DNA of 64,000 bases, taken from assembly GCA_023052935.1 (NCBI GenBank), contig CM041295.1, forward strand, positions 19,282,880 through 19,346,879, given 5' to 3'. Both the position numbers and the translations under genes were made by a program. This DNA comes from Piezodorus guildinii (lineage: Eukaryota > Arthropoda > Insecta > Hemiptera > Pentatomidae). The first letter of the stretch is position 1. Every line of letters starts with the position of its first letter. The notes beneath the pieces were generated by a model. It was not told where the DNA came from and made no database searches. It worked only from the letters and a program-made list of their open reading frames with translations. This document shows positions 10,255 through 19,829 of the stretch, piece after piece.

Positions 10255-11249
10255 AACTGGATAATCTTAATTTTTTTTTTATTAAACATCAACCGAGGCA
10301 AATGAATGTCGTGGGTTGCACATATCAGATGCTTTATGTTCTTTTCAGCTATTAATAAACACCTACTCTGTATCTTGTTTATTTTTAAACTCTGATGAAG
10401 AACTGCAATGTGGGTCGAAACTTTAGATAATCGATAGTTTTTCACTATTTTCTTATATTCTTAAGAAATATAAGAAATTTCTGTTTTTTTTTTGTTTTTT
10501 TTAAGGGACATAGTCCCCGAATACAGTTTTATTATTATTATTACATTTTTCGGCAGCCACCTGAAGTATCTCTTCCATCGTCTGATTGTTAAAGTAAATA
10601 TTGAAATACTATTTACAACGATAAAAGAAAATAAGATAAATTGGTCCCTTAGAAGACTCAATACGAAACGTGAATGTTTTATCCAGAAAAGAGTACATCC
10701 GATAAGCCGATAACCGGATAAATATAATTGCTCCATCCCCAAGCACGGGGCAGCAACAAGAGAGGTATCTTTCCAGGAATGCCATATTTCTGTATCAGCT
10801 TATATCTATTTCATTTAATGAGGAAAATATGTATCGAAAATAACAATACACATTCCTTCAAATAATTACGTTAAAAAAAAAATAAAAAAAAAATGTTCTG
10901 TCTTTATTCCATGGAGACCCGTTTAGTATACAGAGCAACATTAGTTTTCATGAAATAATCTTAAATTAGAAATAATTAGTAAGAATGGTAATTTATGGAT
11001 TTATTACAACATTTCATTAATTTTAACAACTTACAGTTTGGTAGGTAATATTTTTTTTCCTAAAATCTTGATTACTGTATGGAAGAAAGTAACTTGTACT
11101 GTACTGTACAATGGCAACACTGAATCACGATAACCTCTTTTATCACATACGAAATAACATATAGTCATAGGTTTATGGGCTTATAAAAACTTGTAACTTA
11201 ACCAATTGACTTCGCTAGTTAACTTGTACGACTTATTTTATGGCAAATT
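10255..11249. other. Mixed repeat debris between LINE tails
   Basis: No gene is seen. A second CR1-like 3' terminus lies on the plus strand at about 10499-10545: hairpin GGGAC ATA GTCCC at 10505-10517 followed by an ATT tail. A CTGATGA to CGAAAC motif lies at 10392-10421. The GTCGTGGGTTGC variant of the short dispersed repeat is at about 10292-10330. The rest is AT-rich and unassigned. Confidence 0.5.
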
Positions 11250-11250
11250 A

Positions 11251-11480
11251 TAGAATAGAATAGAATAGAAAAATAATTTTTATTCTGGGACCGAGTCCCT
11301 TAAGAACAATATGATATGTACAATTAATATATACAATGTGTCTGGCCACAAGACCAAAGGATTATAATTAATTCTTATTTACAAAGCGTTAGGAAGAAAA
11401 GTAGGATACAATAATACAAAAGAGTAAAATAACTATAAAACAAAAGTTATACGTCTTTATCATTACTAATATTTAAGGAA
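11251..11480 (-). mobile_element. LINE 3' end with (TATTC)n tail
   Basis: Read on the minus strand, this ends with the hairpin GGGAC TCG GTCCC (plus-strand positions 11287-11299), then AGAATAAAAATTATTT and about four TATTC units (11251-11272). The same hairpin-plus-tail design occurs at 10216 and 10505 on the other strand, which points to one LINE family or closely related families. No RT coding sequence remains. Confidence 0.6.
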
Positions 11481-11585
11481 TTTTTTTTGATGATTTGATT
11501 ACAGAAAATTTATGATTCTCTTCTAAAAAAAAACTCCCTTAAGAAAAAAATGCTCTAAACGGTAGTGAAAACCGTATCAAACCCC

Positions 11586-11593
11586 GTCATATG
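11586..11593. other. hAT target-site duplication, left
   Basis: GTCATATG lies immediately before the CAGGG terminus and is identical to the right-hand copy at 12141-12148. Confidence 0.85.
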
Positions 11594-12140
11594 CAGGGTT
11601 TGTCGGTTTTTAAAAACCGGTTTTTTGGAGAAAATTATGAAATACGAAAACCGGTTTTTAGTAGAAAATACCGGTTTTAAATTTATTTTTAACACTTTAA
11701 ACAAAAAATGAAAATGACAAGTAAGTAACATATTTTGAAAATATAAATTTGTATTTAAATTGTTTATATCTTTGTAGCACTAAATGTCAGATGTATGAAA
11801 TTACTTCAAAAAAGACAGAAAAATCCCGTTGTATTTATTGCAATAAAATGCTTAATTGCAAAGGGTCAAGCACATGTCTACATAATCATTTAAAAACAGT
11901 GCCCAATAAAATAACCAAGGAAAAATCCCCTGATGCCGTCCCGAATTCACAATCAAGTACACAGCCCTGTATTCTTAACTTTGTGAAAAGGACTAGTTTA
12001 GAAAAAAATGTATCAAAGCTAGCTGCATTGGATGGACTATCTATTATTAAATTATTTTATAAAAATTCGAAACCGGTTTTCTAGGAAAATTACTATTCGA
12101 AAACCGGTTTTCTAAAATGTCGGTTTTTTGTATAAACCTA
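11594..12140 (+). mobile_element. hAT-type element with 8-bp target duplication
   Basis: The 547-bp element begins CAGGGTTTGTCGG at 11594 and ends TATAAACCTA at 12140, giving a loose inverted match at the ends. The octamer GTCATATG flanks it directly on both sides (11586-11593 and 12141-12148). An 8-bp duplication is the hallmark of hAT elements. Several ACCGGTTTT motifs lie inside both ends as subterminal repeats. It holds a BED zinc-finger remnant but no hAT catalytic core, so it is an internally deleted derivative. Confidence 0.85.
11776..12084 (+). pseudogene. hAT transposase N-terminal BED finger remnant
   Basis: The open frame contains CIYCNKMLNCKG followed by CLHNHLKTV, the layout of a BED zinc finger (C-x2-C, then His ligands), the DNA-binding domain at the start of many hAT transposases. 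The last His expected after HLKTV is Pro here, so the finger is probably impaired. Further on, SKLAALDGLSI matches the hAT segment after the finger. The frame then runs into the terminal ACCGGTTTT repeat and stops. The whole catalytic region is missing. The upstream start is not an ATG; a GTAAGT and a TTTGTAG flank a possible 57-bp intron (11719-11775), but the phases do not join well. Confidence 0.7.
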
Positions 12141-12148
12141 GTCATATG
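12141..12148. other. hAT target-site duplication, right
   Basis: GTCATATG lies immediately after the right terminus and is identical to 11586-11593. Confidence 0.85.
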
Positions 12149-12189
12149 ATTTAGAAGTTCTTGGAAACACAGAGATAAGGATCGAATTG

Positions 12190-12428
12190 GTGGCTAATTT
12201 TACTTCACCACTATTTTATTATAATGCACTACGTTTCGGCATTGTGATGACATCTTCTGGTGCAGAACCAATTTTTTATCTTGAGGTGAGCGAGTAATAA
12301 CACGAAGAAGCCTCATGTCTGAAGAAAAACCTCATGGGTGTAATGTAATTCAACTCCCGAAGATTCAATATAATAATAAATAGATGTCATTAAATAAACG
12401 TTTATATTTTCTCGTTAATCCACTGCTC
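12190..12428. other. Spacer with Penelope-type CGAAACGTAGTG motif (minus)
   Basis: On the minus strand (about 12270-12225) the sequence reads CCAGAAGATGTCATCACAAT followed by GCCGAAACGTAGTG. This layout is often seen at ends of Penelope-like elements and resembles the CTGANGA to GAAAC spacing of hammerhead-type motifs. I found no RT or GIY-YIG sequence beside it. The rest of the stretch is not recognised. Confidence 0.35.
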
Positions 12429-12949
12429 AGCTAAGGAAATATTTTTATGTATTCCATAAGTTAAGAGGAATTTTATCAATCAATAAATTAACACTAATTT
12501 ACTTTGCATATATTCAGTCGCTGATTCAATATTGTATATTCATTTGGGGGAATTCTTTTGCTGCACATCTTTTTCAGCTTGAGATTGTGCAGAGAAAGAT
12601 TATTAAGATAATTTTGGGTATCATTAAGGGACCCCCATCAATTAATATATTCTCGGACCTTAATGTAATGTCAGCAAAAAAATTATACATGGTCTCAATT
12701 ATGAAGCTGTATTTTAGACGGGATGAGCTAGTCGGGAAGATTGGCCACCGTTTTTCTACAAGACTGAAAAATTACTTTAGCTTAGTTGTGCCAAGACCAA
12801 AACATACTTGGACAACACACCAGACTTGTTATTCCATTGCTACTGTGTACAACAATATTCCTCCAAATTTTCAATTTTCTCACACAAATCCTCCAAAGTA
12901 TTCAAATTATTACTACAATGTTAAAAAGGTGGGCGAAATCCCTCAGTGA
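12429..12949 (+). pseudogene. LINE reverse transcriptase C-terminal fragment
   Basis: The frame opens upstream of the first in-frame GTG. It reads AYIQSLIQYCIFIWGNSF, then LEIVQRKIIKIILG, and later RFSTRLKNYFSLVVPRPKHT and YSIATVYNNIPP, closing at a TGA at 12949. QSLIQYCIFIWG followed by LQRKIIKIIL is the usual post-palm region of I/Jockey-group RTs. No RT catalytic motif remains because of 5' truncation. The translated piece is free of stops over about 170 codons, so it is less decayed than the Jockey copy at 2850-5480. Confidence 0.8.
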
Positions 12950-13116
12950 AGAAAAAATTGCTGAATTATTGAATCCAAATTACTCATCGCTATAGACATG
13001 TCGTCAATGCCAGCCTGCGTCACTCATTCTGATATTTATCCTGTATACAAGTATATGTATTCTTTATTGACTTTTGATTTTGTCAATTTTTTACTTTATC
13101 TTTATATTGCTTATCA

Positions 13117-13340
13117 TGTAATTCAATCTTGTATTTACTTGCCTTAATTTTATATCTTGAATATATGAATTTGTATTCCTTATTGCTTTTGGTTTAGTCA
13201 ATTACAGTCTATTTCTGTGTACTGTTTAACTGTTTCTTATAATTGTTTTTTGTATTAATTAGGGATTATGTAATTCAATTTTATATTTGCATGCCTTAAT
13301 TTTATATCTTGTATATGTGTATATGTATTCCTTACAGCTT
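13117..13340. repeat. ~150-bp direct repeat in LINE 3' UTR
   Basis: The block ATGTAATTCAATYTTRTATT, followed by GCCTTAATTTTATATCTTG and GTATTCCTTA, occurs at about 13117 and again at about 13267. TATTCCTTAT-type pieces continue at 13387 and 14053. Internal UTR repeats of this sort are common in LINEs. Confidence 0.65.
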
Positions 13341-13463
13341 AAGCAATTACTGCTTCATACTGTTGTTACTTTCTTAATAATTGTATTTTATATTCCTTAT
13401 GTATTATATTGTTTTCGCTGTGTAGTGTGTTACTGTTTCTTTATAATTGTATTTTATATTTCT

Positions 13464-13464
<1 letters not shown>

Positions 13465-13499
<35 letters not shown>

Positions 13500-14058
13500 T
13501 AGGCTTAGCGAACCCGAAGGTTCGATGCCGATACCACCAAATTCCGCCTACACAGACTCGACCAATGTTCACCATTCAAGCCCAAGCTTCCGAGATCAGC
13601 CTTAACGCAATCCTCCCATCTACGCTTCGGCCTACCTTTCGGACGCCTACCAGTCGGATCAGCAAATACCAACTTTCTCGGAATCCGCTCGTCATTGAGC
13701 CTAACAACTTTACTCGCCCATTTGAGTCTCCGCGATGCAATCAGCTCAATTATATTCACAGGATACAAGTTCCGCAATTCCGCGTTGTGCAACCTTCTAA
13801 ACTCCCCAGTGGCCTCATCTCTCTTCGGACCAAATATTTTACGTAATACCTTATTTTCGAAAACCTTAAGCCGTTGTTCATCCTTTAAAGTAAGCGGCCA
13901 CGTTTCACATCCGTAAAGTACCGTTGGAAGAATAATAGTTTTATAAATTCTAACCTTTAAGTTTTTAGATGGAAGCCGCGAACTAAGTAACTTAGCAACT
14001 GAATAATAACACGCATTTCCCAGCTTTAACCGGGACTTTATTTCTTCGTGGATTTTAT
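13465..14058 (-). mobile_element. RTE-type LINE fragment with (ATT)n tail, nested
   Basis: Read on the minus strand, this is the 3' end of an RTE-type reverse transcriptase ORF, ending in CGAACCTTCGGGTTCGCTAA and an ATT microsatellite tail (plus strand 13465-13499). Matching ATTTTATATTYCTTAT sequence lies just before the tail and just after 14048, consistent with a target duplication of about 16 bp. The host UTR has similar internal repeats, so the exact duplication is uncertain. The insertion splits the plus-strand LINE and is therefore the younger of the two. Confidence 0.75.
13505..14056 (-). pseudogene. RTE-type reverse transcriptase C-terminus
   Basis: The minus strand reads KIHEEIKSRLKLGNACYYSV, then LPTVLYGCETWPLTLKDEQR, FENKVLRKIFGPKRDE and, in the last 95 residues, RRLKWASKVVRLNDERIPRK and GRPKGRPKRRWEDCVKADL. 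These are the standard C-terminal blocks of RTE-clade ORF2 in animals. The frame shifts once near the 5' end; the last 95 residues are open to a stop at 13505. The polymerase core is absent through 5' truncation. Confidence 0.85.
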
Positions 14059-14323
14059 ATTCCTTATTTATTATATAATTTTTTTTGCTGTATAGTGTGT
14101 TACTGTTTCTTTATAAAACTGTGTTATATTATTTAAGTATTGTATTGTATCATACTGTATACTGTTACTGTTTGTTATTGTACTTTTATTGAATTGCCGC
14201 AGGTGAACCCCTTTTCCCACACACGGGCTCGCCTTAGTGGGATAGTGACTTATACTTGCACTTTAATATGTCTGTGTTTTGATTCAAATAAAGAAGTTTA
14301 TAAAAAAAAAAAAAAAAAGTGCA

Positions 14324-14859
14324 ATATTTGTTACGATGAACTTATATTCCCAGAGTGATTAAGTCTTAATTTGTCAATGATAATTTTTTAAAAAACAAAT
14401 GAACTACATTAAAATTGCACCTGTGCGAAGCAAGGGCAAGGTCGCTAGTCTAACAATATATTTCATAAATAGGCAAGTAAAAATAATAATTATAAAATAA
14501 ATAGGTTTACTGTTTATAATGATAAGCCTGCACCCTATCGGTTACAAGATAATTTAAATAACCGAAAAAAAAATGATGAATCAACCTTTCCCCTTTCATC
14601 GTTAAGAAGATAAATGAATGGCTGGTGTAGGATCGATATTCCTTGGAAATGCAATCATCAGAACGGGATGGGAACACATTTTCACCCTTTCCTGGGAGTT
14701 AATTTTATTCCGATAACCTTAAGTGATAGGGTTGTGATGTTTTCGGATATTGGAATTTCCTAATTAATTTTCCCAATAAAACGCTAATTATAAGATCGAA
14801 AGTTATAATTCATCACCTTTAACCTATACCACTGGCAAAATATTTTTATTTTTTTAAAT
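14324..14859. other. Unannotated AT-rich stretch
   Basis: No gene, RNA or shared repeat is recognised between the A tail of the preceding LINE and the Jockey 3' fragment that follows. Confidence 0.4.
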
Positions 14860-15215
14860 TTTATTATAGTTATATTTACAAGTGTATTAACATAAAAAAA
14901 AAGTAAATGTGATCATTGAAATATAGGCATGATATAGGGAGGAGGAGAAACTACCAAGTGGTTGCACTTCAGAGTTCATTTAAATCACTAGGTCTCGAGG
15001 ACATCGTCTTTTCAGCCACCTCGGAGGATGGTCAGGAAAGAAGGAGATGGGAGGTTGCGTACAAGTGGGTTTGGGTGGTATATCTACTTCAGGCTAAGTC
15101 TGAACCTAATGGGATATTTGGGTCTTTATGGATTATTTTATTGGTGACAAAGTAAGGAGCATTTAGCATCATTTGGAGGTTTTTGGATTTCAAGGATTGG
15201 ATGCGAGAGGAATTC
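14860..15215 (-). mobile_element. Jockey-type LINE 3'-terminal fragment
   Basis: This is a minus-strand segment homologous to the 3' end of the Jockey copy at 2880-3135. Shared pieces include TAGGTCNCGAGG, CTTTTCAG, GGGAGGTTG-like and AATGGGATATTTNGGTCTTT, then ATGGATTATTTNATTGGTGA. It encodes the last RT-ORF residues around HKDLNIP in the better copy. It is heavily decayed, and the plus-strand open frame over it is not a gene. Confidence 0.7.
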
Positions 15216-15392
15216 GATGGCTAGGTACTGTTAAAATATAAAATTCGGATTTGTAGCTCATTTACTAATAATGTCTTTTGCTTTCAATACCATCCCTATA
15301 GAAAAGAGTTGGTCAATAAAGTTCATCTTTCACAAATAAAAAAACAATCTGGTGCGGACAAAATATCCAATCGATTATTAAAATAAGCCTGG

Positions 15393-15566
15393 CCTGTTTC
15401 AGCTATGGTGTAATGGCAAGCATAACCGCCCTAAATGCTAAATGTCACGGGTTCGAACCCGGCAGAGTTTAAAAAATCTCTAGTTAGCCATCCATCAGAC
15501 GTGACGTAAAATGATGCTCCAGAGGCCCTGTCATGTACTTTTCCCTCTCCTGACTAAAGATTTATA
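15393..15566 (+). mobile_element. tRNA-derived SINE
   Basis: The 5' part resembles a tRNA: an A-box-like TATGGTGTAATGGCAAGCAT (15403-15422) and a perfect B box GGGTTCGAACCC (15449-15460) lie at tRNA spacing, forming an internal pol III promoter. Acceptor-stem pairing is not evident, and an unrelated tail (CATCAGACGTGACG, then GATGCTCCAGAGGCCCTGTC) follows, so this is a SINE and not a working tRNA gene. The parent tRNA is not certain. Confidence 0.65.
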
Positions 15567-16395
15567 TGCAATATTTAGTGTTCCTCCTGTAGCATCGTCC
15601 GATTATTCACAGTACCATAAAAGATAACGTTAATAAATAAACATAAGGCTATCATTCTTATTCCACCAGAAAAAAAATCCGAATCCATGGACTCAATGAA
15701 ATCACGAAAAGAATTGTCAATGTCGTCCTGGTTTTGAAAATTTTTCTCCCTCAAAAAGTTGTCCAGATGCCTGAAAAAGTGGAAGTCTGTAGGAGAGAGG
15801 TCAGGTGAATAAGGCGGATGTTGGAGAACTTCGTAGCCCAACTCGTGCAGTCGTCGAAGCGTTGGTTGTGCAACGTGTGGTCTGGCGTTATCGTGGAGCA
15901 GGATCGGCCCCTTCCGATTCATCAATGCTGGGCAAAGACGTTGCAATTTTTGAGTTCCGAGTTCCGCCGCCATTTCTCGTGTGGTTTTGGTTGGGTCTTC
16001 TTCCACTTTTGACCTCAGCTGGTCGTTGTCCAGAGCAAGATGACGGCCCCGACCTTCCTTGTCTTCGAGGTCGAAATCTCCTCTGCGAAACTTCTGGAAC
16101 CAACGCTGCACCGTGCACTCATTAATAGCCCCCTGACCCCACACTTCATTAATATTACGAGCCGTTTGCGCAGCGCTGCGCCCTAATTTAAATTCGTAAA
16201 AATAAATTTGACGAAAATCGCATTTTGACATTTTCGATTCAAGACCTTTGAACACACTGAACAAAACGATTTTACTAAACAAATTCATGGTGAAAGAGAG
16301 GGTATTAGATAAGGTTTGTTTTGGTATAATAATGATCAATGTTAGGATTAGCTTTGTTTACACAATTGGAATTAAGATATTGCAATAGAGGAAAC
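15562..16395 (-). mobile_element. mariner element, internally deleted
   Basis: This transposon surrounds a mariner transposase remnant. Candidate ends read TGCAATAT on the minus-strand 5' side (about 16386) and, inverted, TGCAATATTTAG at about 15566. TA dinucleotides lie outside both. The end match is only moderate over 26 bases, so the boundaries are tentative. Confidence 0.5.
15575..16231 (-). pseudogene. mariner transposase with in-frame internal deletion
   Basis: Mariner transposase cuts and pastes its element at TA sites. The likely start is the ATG at 16231 (MSKCDFRQIYFYEFKLG), which begins the helix-turn-helix region (AAQTARNINEVWG, ECTVQRWFQKFRRGDFDLED). After REMAAELGT the frame jumps to QKLQRLCPALMNRKGPILLH. 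Family members are about 345-350 residues and this one is 218, so about 110-115 residues are gone, including the first catalytic Asp. The second Asp (HDNARPH) and the third (SPDLSPTD) remain with 34 residues between them, the mariner D34D spacing. The C-terminus after FFSGGI looks frameshifted. It cannot transpose. Confidence 0.85.
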
Positions 16396-16504
16396 CTGCA
16401 TTAATTTTGCATCAACCCAATACTTAATCACTTTATTAAGCATTTTAAAACACAACATTTTCAAAATTTTTACAAAGGGCTATAGTCTCAGAGAAAATGT
16501 TTGT

Positions 16505-17056
16505 ATATAAAAACTTAGATTATGATAATGGGACGCAATATTTGTTTGATACCAAATTAAGTTTTAATGGGGCGAAATGGATATTTAAAGTTAGATGTGA
16601 TTTGTTATACCTCAACTATAATAGATTTTGGTCAAATAACAGTGTGATGTGTTCGCTTGTAATAGAAAAGAAGTAGAGAATACCTTTCATTTCCTCGCCA
16701 CATGTCCCATTTTATCTGAATAAGTTGTTTCGGAAAGAATTATTTAAATACCGATGAAGTAATAAAATATCTTAATGGCAAAACTGGATGGCTGTGTATA
16801 AATATTGTAAAATAGCATGGCCCTACAGATATAAACTTATAAAAGAGTTTAACTATATTTAAAAATTGTAATATATTTTAGTTTTACTGTTATTGTGTAG
16901 TGTATTGTATATGTATATAGTTACTGTTATATAAATTGTAAAATTAAACAGGTCGGCTCCGGAGTAGACGGTCTCAAAGACCATAGTTCTATTAATGTTT
17001 TTTATATGTTATATTTTTGTTGTAATATGCTGAAAGAAAAAAAACAAAAAAAAACA
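16505..17056 (+). mobile_element. LINE C-terminal remnant with 3' UTR
   Basis: Broken frames on the plus strand contain LNYNRFWS and MCSL, then ENTFHFLATCPILSE, and finally VYKYCKIAWPYRYKLIKEFN with a stop at about 16862. The Cys- and His-bearing HFLATCP segment occurs near the C-terminus of many I/R1/RTE-like LINE proteins. At least two frameshifts and two stops are present. The 3' region holds GTCGGCTCCGGAGTAGACGG, a GGTCT CAA AGACC hairpin (16970-16982) and an A-rich tail (17034-17056). Confidence 0.65.
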
Positions 17057-17404
17057 GTTATCTATCTATGTATCTATCTGTCTAAACCACTACATTTTGG
17101 CTAAACGCAATCCTCAGGTAACAGTTTTTTTTTTTTTTTTGTTTTTTTAAGTGGTATGAGTTCAATCTAAGAAAAAAAAATCTGGTGCGGGCAACACACG
17201 ACTTTCACTTACCTCGATTTTTAAAATCAATGAAAGAATTTTCAAATACAGTTAGAGATAAAAATACGTGAAACTATTAAGGAATTAATCAAATTGAATT
17301 TATATAGAAACATGTGTTTTTTTAAAAAATCTATTATATTATTATCTAAAATAATCAGTTAGTTTTATGTTCATTTCATCACTCTCTAGTAACTTTTAAA
17401 AGCT
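17057..17404. other. Spacer with T run and short dispersed motif
   Basis: The stretch contains a T16 run near 17126 and the minus-strand copy of the GTCGTGTGTTGC motif (about 17184-17215). It also holds a degenerate Penelope-type motif on the minus strand (about 17118-17085: CTGAGGATTGCGTTTAGCC). No gene is seen. Confidence 0.4.
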
Positions 17405-18070
17405 TGTGTATGAGATGATATTTTTTTGTAAAATCTTTAGCTATCCAACGGTATATCATACATGTATATTACTGCTCTTATGTTCAAAAACGAAAAATTG
17501 CATTAAACAAATATTTTTCTGTTTTCTCCTTTAGTTGGTTATCTAATTTATTCAATTTATATATTTACCTGTTTTTTATCAATGGCAATTAGATGATTTG
17601 GTTATTTTTATAGAATATACAAAATTAAAGGTACTTTAGGGAAAGAAAATTTAAAATATCGGCATTTAAGCCCTGTCAGACCATTTTTATCCAAATAAAA
17701 CCTACATGATATTAAAACCCAATAAATTTTACATCGATATAGCGAGTTTAATCAAAATCGTCGGAAATGTTTTCGAGAAAATCGAAAAAAGGTGCAAAAT
17801 GCATGGTATAAAGTGCCTCTTCTGGTAAGCTCATTTTGATGAAAAAAGTTTTGTCACGTCTCGGGCGTATAGTTGTCTTAAATATGAATTTTCAGTTTCA
17901 TAGGACTTACCGTTTTCTCCCGGGAGTTACCACTCGGACCTTTTTGCGGGACTTAGTTATTTGGACTCAGGGGACCCTAAAACGTATATTTCCGTTGAAA
18001 ACTGGAATTCGAAAATTTTCACGATCGCAATACTTTCCCTTACTATATATAGTAAGTGAAAGTAAAAATC
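17405..18070 (-). repeat. Dispersed repeat family R, copy F (near full length, minus)
   Basis: This is the inverted counterpart of copy D. It runs from AAAATCTTTAGCTATCCAAC at the left to a palindromic end at 18031-18064, where TACTTTCCCTTACTATA is followed by TATAGTAAGTGAAAGTA. That is a 34-nt palindrome with one mismatched pair. Sequence is well preserved, for example CTCCCGGGAGTTACCACTCG and GGGGACCCTAAAACG. Confidence 0.8.
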
Positions 18071-18099
18071 ATTGTTTTATTTAACATCAAACTTCATCA

Positions 18100-18176
18100 C
18101 TATCAAAAATGTCCTAAATTGGACAGATTGTAATATTGCTCAATAAAGAATTGTTTCTAAAAAAAAAAAAAAATAT
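18100..18176 (+). mobile_element. Short retroposed 3' end with A tail
   Basis: AATGTCCTAAATTGGACAG carries a small hairpin (GTCC/GGAC) and is followed by CAATAAAG and an A run (18161-18174). This looks like the extreme 3' end of a LINE or another retroposed transcript. No coding part is present. Confidence 0.45.
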
Positions 18177-18279
18177 TTAACATCAAGGATTTATGTTACA
18201 CTTTTTAAAATTTTCTCAAACAAGGCTTTAATAATTTTGATTAAATGCCGATGTACAATAACATGAAATAGACAAAATT

Positions 18280-18900
18280 ACTTTCACTTACCTATAAATG
18301 AAATGTACAGTAAGGGAAAGTATTGCGGTCATAAATATTTTACTTATTCCAGTTTTCACCGGAAAAACATGGTTTAGGGTTTCTTAAATCCGAATGAACG
18401 AATCCTGGACATGTATGTGTGTGTGTGTGTGATTGACAACGATAAGATGTATCAAACTGAATTTTCGTATTTATCGAGTGTTCATGCCTGAGATTGTCAT
18501 CAATATCGGATCAAACACCAGAAGAGCCACTTAATACTATCCATTTTGTTCCTAACTAAATATAATTCTTTAAATTATTCTCAACTCTATTTTTTATATG
18601 TTTCAAATTAATTATATCAACAGTGGTAAGTAAAAGTCGTGTGTTGCGAGCGCCAGATTTTCGTGTGTAGGTTGTATTCTCATTGTTGTACTTTGAATGT
18701 TCGAAAACGACTTAAAATGTCTTCCCTTGATGTACCTTTAATAGTAACTAGAAATAACTTCACCTTTTTAATTAATGACATTGACAGTAGTGCGATACAT
18801 TAAATAATTTAGTTTTTAACTGAAGGAGAACAGGTAATAACTATTTTTTTTTCCAGGGAAAGATTTTCAGTAATATAGGCGTAAAATACACAGTAGTAGA
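18280..18900 (+). repeat. Dispersed repeat family R, copy G (diverged)
   Basis: Starts CTTTCACTTACCTATAAATG, then AGTAAGGGAAAGTATTGCGG, as in copies D and F, and continues through a diverged interior. A GT microsatellite lies near 18416-18431. The GTAAGTAAAAGTCGTGTGTTGC motif sits inside it at about 18623. The end is near a TAATATAGGCGTAAAATACAC segment. Confidence 0.6.
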
Positions 18901-19754
18901 AAATGAATTTTTGACAAGCCAAGTTGTAGAAAGTAAAAAGAAGTAGATAATATTATGTGGCTGTTTTAGATAACAATTTCTTTTTTGATATTATCTAATA
19001 TCAATCACTGACCGCTACTCGGACTAATTCCTGCTAGATATTCATAATTGTTTTAATATTAACTCATCAATTATGAATAACAATAAAAAAATTATTATAA
19101 GTTGTAAAATAAATATTAAATCTTGTTTAAGAGCAGGATTTTATATAGAATTCAGGTTTGTATTCCTTGATTCTTAATAAACATTTAAGATCTTTTAACT
19201 CTCATCCATCACACCGCTATACATCAATAGTAAAACTATTGAAAATAAGCAACTAAAAGAAAAGTTTTTATTTATTATGAAGATTTTACAATTACATTCC
19301 TATGACTCACAGCTTAGTTTCAACTAAAACTCTGACCACAATAACGCAAAAATGAGATCTGTAAACCTCACCGCAGCGTCGTTCAAGTCCAGTATAAGTT
19401 CTACGCCTTATCGTAGTTTAAAAATAAATCAATAAAAGAATATTTAAATCTAATAAAAAATAATTAAAAACTACTAATAATCATTAAAGAAATATGCAAG
19501 GAAAAGAAAATGGGGCCAACTTTTTTACGAAGAATAAAAATACTTAACATAAAATAAGGTGTTAGCGAAAATGTGTGGTTATAGACTCCATTAACTTTCC
19601 AGCACTATGTTTTCGAACACACATACACTTCTAAAAAACGGGCCACGCCATTGGCAATTATAAAATAATAACCAGCTAATTCTTTAGCTGTATAGGCTTT
19701 CCTAGATAGGCTTTCTTATAGAATATAATATATTGTGTTAATTTGTGGTATCTT
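18901..19754. other. Unannotated AT-rich stretch before the satellite
   Basis: No gene, RNA or repeat shared with other parts of the window is recognised. It is the last non-satellite DNA before the array. Confidence 0.4.
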
Positions 19755-19829
19755 CTACATACAATATAATAATATACGGAATCATAGCATTTGTGTATTC
19801 CTTATTGATAAAAAAAAACAGACCATAAG
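19755..19829 (+). repeat. Diverged partial linker at the array edge
   Basis: ACAATATAATAATATACGGA and ATCATAGCATTTGTGTATTC match the linker part ACAATATAATAATATACAGA and GTCATAGAATTTG found inside the array, with several changes. This marks the left boundary of the satellite. Confidence 0.65.

Larger units (their letters stand above)
12429..14323 (+). mobile_element. LINE 3' half with A tail, split by an RTE insertion
   Basis: The sequence carries a reverse transcriptase C-terminal frame (12429-12949), a long AT-rich 3' UTR with internal direct repeats of about 150 bp (13117 and 13267), and an end containing CCCACACACGGGCTCGCC, then TTAGTGGGATAG, AATAAAG and an A15-type tail at 14308-14323. 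An RTE fragment in the opposite orientation interrupts the UTR at about 13465-14058. It is 5' truncated and dead. Confidence 0.75.

Noticed and set aside
15403..15460. Functional tRNA gene
   Set aside because: A and B boxes are present, but the acceptor stem does not pair and a non-tRNA tail follows, as in a SINE.
15805..16125. Plus-strand frames over the mariner
   Set aside because: They are antisense shadows of the transposase remnant.
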